Shown: in pieces, positions 30,685 to 32,178 of the stretch
Layout: each line of letters begins with the position of its first letter
Numbering within the stretch: position 1 is the first letter of the stretch
From: Desulfobacteraceae bacterium
GTDB taxonomy: Bacteria; Desulfobacterota; DSM-4660; Desulfatiglandales; B25-G16
Assembly: GCA_030612685.1 (NCBI GenBank)
Contig: JAUWNK010000010.1
Coordinates: 1-32,178, forward strand
Direction: 5' to 3'
DNA: 32,178 nt
Notes under the pieces: generated by a model
What the model saw: the letters and a program-made list of their open reading frames with translations, nothing else
What the model was told of the DNA's origin: nothing
The model's database searches: none
Made by a program: the position numbers and the translations under genes

Positions 30685-31860
30685 ATGAGTGAATATGATA
30701 TTTTTAAACACAATACAAGGATGCCTAAAAAGGTCAGGCTTGCCGAGATAAGCATCAGGGATGGGATCCAGCATGAGGAGATATGGATCCCTACAGCGGC
30801 AAAGATCTATTACCTCCAGGAGCTGGTCTTTGCTGGTGTGAAGAGGCTTGAGGTTACAAATCTGGGAAATCCCAGGGGCATGCCCCAGTTCAAGGATGCA
30901 GAAGAGGTGTTCAAAGAGGTTAGGGGATCTATATTTGAAAAACGGCTGAGCAAACGAAACATAAACAAAGACGATATTGAATGGACAGCTATAACTATCA
31001 GGGAACCGGCCGTGGACAGGGCTATTGAGTTTAAAGAAAAGGGATTTGGCCCTGACAGACTCCTTATGATGGTCTCAACAGATGAGGAACATCACTTTGC
31101 AAATAGTGGTACAACGTTGCCTGCTTACTGGAAGGAGGCAGAAAGGTGCATCAAGAAATGCAAAGATGCCGGCATCAAGATGAATGGAACTGTGAGCACT
31201 ATCTGGGGCAGCCCCGTATCTGGTCCGACTAAGTTAGAGGATGCAGTAGAGTTTACAAAAAGGTGGCTCAGCATTGGTGCCGATGATATCGAACATGCCG
31301 ACCACGATGGTTCCGCCCCACCTGATCAGGTATACAGGTACTTTTCCATGATCATGGATGAGATTCCAAATCCAGAGCTGCATGTGGCCCATTTTCATGT
31401 AACCAGGGGCTGGGGTATGGCAAATGTCCTTGCTGCACTTCAGGCAGGTATTGAGATCTTCGAGGGAACCCTGGGCGGCACCGGCGGACAGCCGACCAAT
31501 TTCCTGGATAGAACCCCTGTGGCTGGCACAGGTGCCTATTATTATAAAGATCCTACTGTAGTAGGACTGGTCACCTTTGAGGATATGTGTGTCATGTTAG
31601 ATGAGATGGGTATTGATATAGATGGTATCAATATCGAGAGGGTTTTAGAGCTTGGCACCTTGATGGAAAAGACCCTCGGTAGAAGATTGCGCTCGGAGGC
31701 CATCCTCAATGGCAGGATCCCAAAGGAGCCCAGGGAGGAATTCAAAAGGCCAAAACTCCATTCTGACAAGAAGAAATTCGGAGAGAAGCCCGGCCAGGTA
31801 ATACCGGATGGATGGCCGGAAAAGGCCGAGGTCCCAAAGGAGATGTTGGAAAGAAAATAA
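30685..31860 (+). CDS. DRE-TIM metallolyase-like protein (HMGL-like domain)
   Basis: A 391-aa protein of the pyruvate carboxyltransferase/HMG-CoA lyase superfamily. It has AEISIRDGIQHEE (20-32; R25 and D26 of the RDG motif), LHVAHFHVTRGWGMAN (232-247) with metal-binding H236 and H238 and N247, and GTLGGTGGQP (261-270). True HMG-CoA lyase has a catalytic Cys in GLGGCPYA there; here it is Thr/Gly. It is therefore not a standard HMG-CoA lyase. It could be a distinct C-C lyase or Claisen-type synthase acting on the same CoA intermediate as gcdA. GGGAGGAATAAA precedes the ATG, 21 nt after gcdA. The C-terminal 60 residues are charged and extra. Confidence 0.85.
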   Translation: MSEYDIFKHNTRMPKKVRLAEISIRDGIQHEEIWIPTAAKIYYLQELVFAGVKRLEVTNLGNPRGMPQFKDAEEVFKEVRGSIFEKRLSKRNINKDDIEWTAITIREPAVDRAIEFKEKGFGPDRLLMMVSTDEEHHFANSGTTLPAYWKEAERCIKKCKDAGIKMNGTVSTIWGSPVSGPTKLEDAVEFTKRWLSIGADDIEHADHDGSAPPDQVYRYFSMIMDEIPNPELHVAHFHVTRGWGMANVLAALQAGIEIFEGTLGGTGGQPTNFLDRTPVAGTGAYYYKDPTVVGLVTFEDMCVMLDEMGIDIDGINIERVLELGTLMEKTLGRRLRSEAILNGRIPKEPREEFKRPKLHSDKKKFGEKPGQVIPDGWPEKAEVPKEMLERK

Positions 31861-31876
31861 TTTCTATAAATGGGAC

Positions 31877-31980
31877 GCAGACTTACACAGACCCGCCTGC
31901 TACCCGCCTGCCGGATGTCGGGCAGGGATGGCGGGCAGGTACATGCAAATAATATTTATTCTTAATCTGTGTTAATCTGC
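31877..31980. repeat. Inverted repeat with GC-rich palindrome downstream of the operon
   Basis: GCAGACTTACACAGAC (31877-31892) faces AATCTGTGTTAATCTGC (31964-31980) as an imperfect inverted repeat. Inside are GCCTGCCGGATGTCGGGCAGG (31906-31926) and GGCGGGCAGG, related to 785-808. Confidence 0.7.
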
Positions 31981-32178
31981 CTGCCCTGTAAAATGCAAAG
32001 CATATTTGACCGGGGCGGCCTAATATCATAATACTTTTCTGAAAATCTTTAATGCTCTGCCCGCGTGCTAACACGCACAGGCAGTATCTCCTCATTCCAC
32101 TTTTCTATTTACCTATAACCTATTCGCAGCACTCCATAGGCAAATCGCCTAATTTAAAATCAAGAATGTCAGAATTCC
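31981..32178. other. Intergenic end of window
   Basis: No gene is seen. A hairpin CTGCC...CGTG-CTAA-CACG...GGCAG lies at 32057-32084. The short minus-strand frame through 31883-32095 crosses the repeat and has no family resemblance, so it is not called. Confidence 0.4.

Noticed and set aside
1-32178. tRNA, rRNA or CRISPR arrays
   Set aside because: No regular repeat-spacer pattern, CCA-ended cloverleaf or rRNA segment was recognised on either strand.

Overview
The window looks like chromosome from an anaerobic bacterium of the Desulfobacterota (the former Deltaproteobacteria: sulfate reducers and syntrophs). The evidence is a glutaconyl-CoA decarboxylase alpha subunit in an acyl-CoA operon, an acyl-CoA dehydrogenase, a CooC-type nickel-insertion ATPase, and molybdenum-cofactor genes. 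LPS-type envelope genes (msbA-like exporter, heptosyltransferase-like GT9) point to a Gram-negative. Base composition is AT-rich, and intergenic DNA is unusually full of palindromic repeats. This placement is an inference from gene content; no rRNA, tRNA or CRISPR was seen.

Layout. 1-3200 is a degraded, rearranged region. It holds one intact hypothetical gene and an intact Phd/PIN toxin-antitoxin pair with a good promoter. Around them are fragments of a tyrosine recombinase, a radical SAM protein and two separate C-terminal pieces of rfbC. 3200-5200 has rfbA and a CooC-like ATPase. 5200-6050 is a large inverted-repeat element (element A). 6050-13200 carries an EF-G2-type GTPase, mogA, a lipoprotein, a NhaD-like antiporter, moaC, a DUF1178 protein and an XRE-cupin regulator. 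13200-17200 has a frameshifted groES remnant, a hairpin, a two-domain M16 peptidase and element B. 17200-21200 has a small CxxC protein, an alpha/beta hydrolase next to a stand-alone LigD-type 3'-phosphoesterase, and a MoxR ATPase plus VWA operon. 21400-23100 has a methyltransferase-kinase pair followed by element C. 23100-27600 (minus strand) has an MsbA-like exporter, an acyl-CoA dehydrogenase, a GxxExxY remnant and a GT9 glycosyltransferase.

27600-31860 is a compact plus-strand operon with its own promoter: a long crotonase-fold protein, GcdA, and a DRE-TIM lyase-like protein. The three probably act on the same CoA thioester (hydration or hydrolysis, decarboxylation, C-C cleavage), perhaps with the acyl-CoA dehydrogenase. 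The actual substrate cannot be read from the sequence.

Two things stand out. First, three long inverted-repeat elements (A, B, C) share a stem-arm core resembling AGCATGG.GAT.TCTTTT. Each carries a different nested palindrome in its loop, and the arms stay complementary where the copies differ. Second, the crotonase-GcdA-lyase operon: its last gene has the HMG-CoA lyase metal site but not the catalytic cysteine loop.
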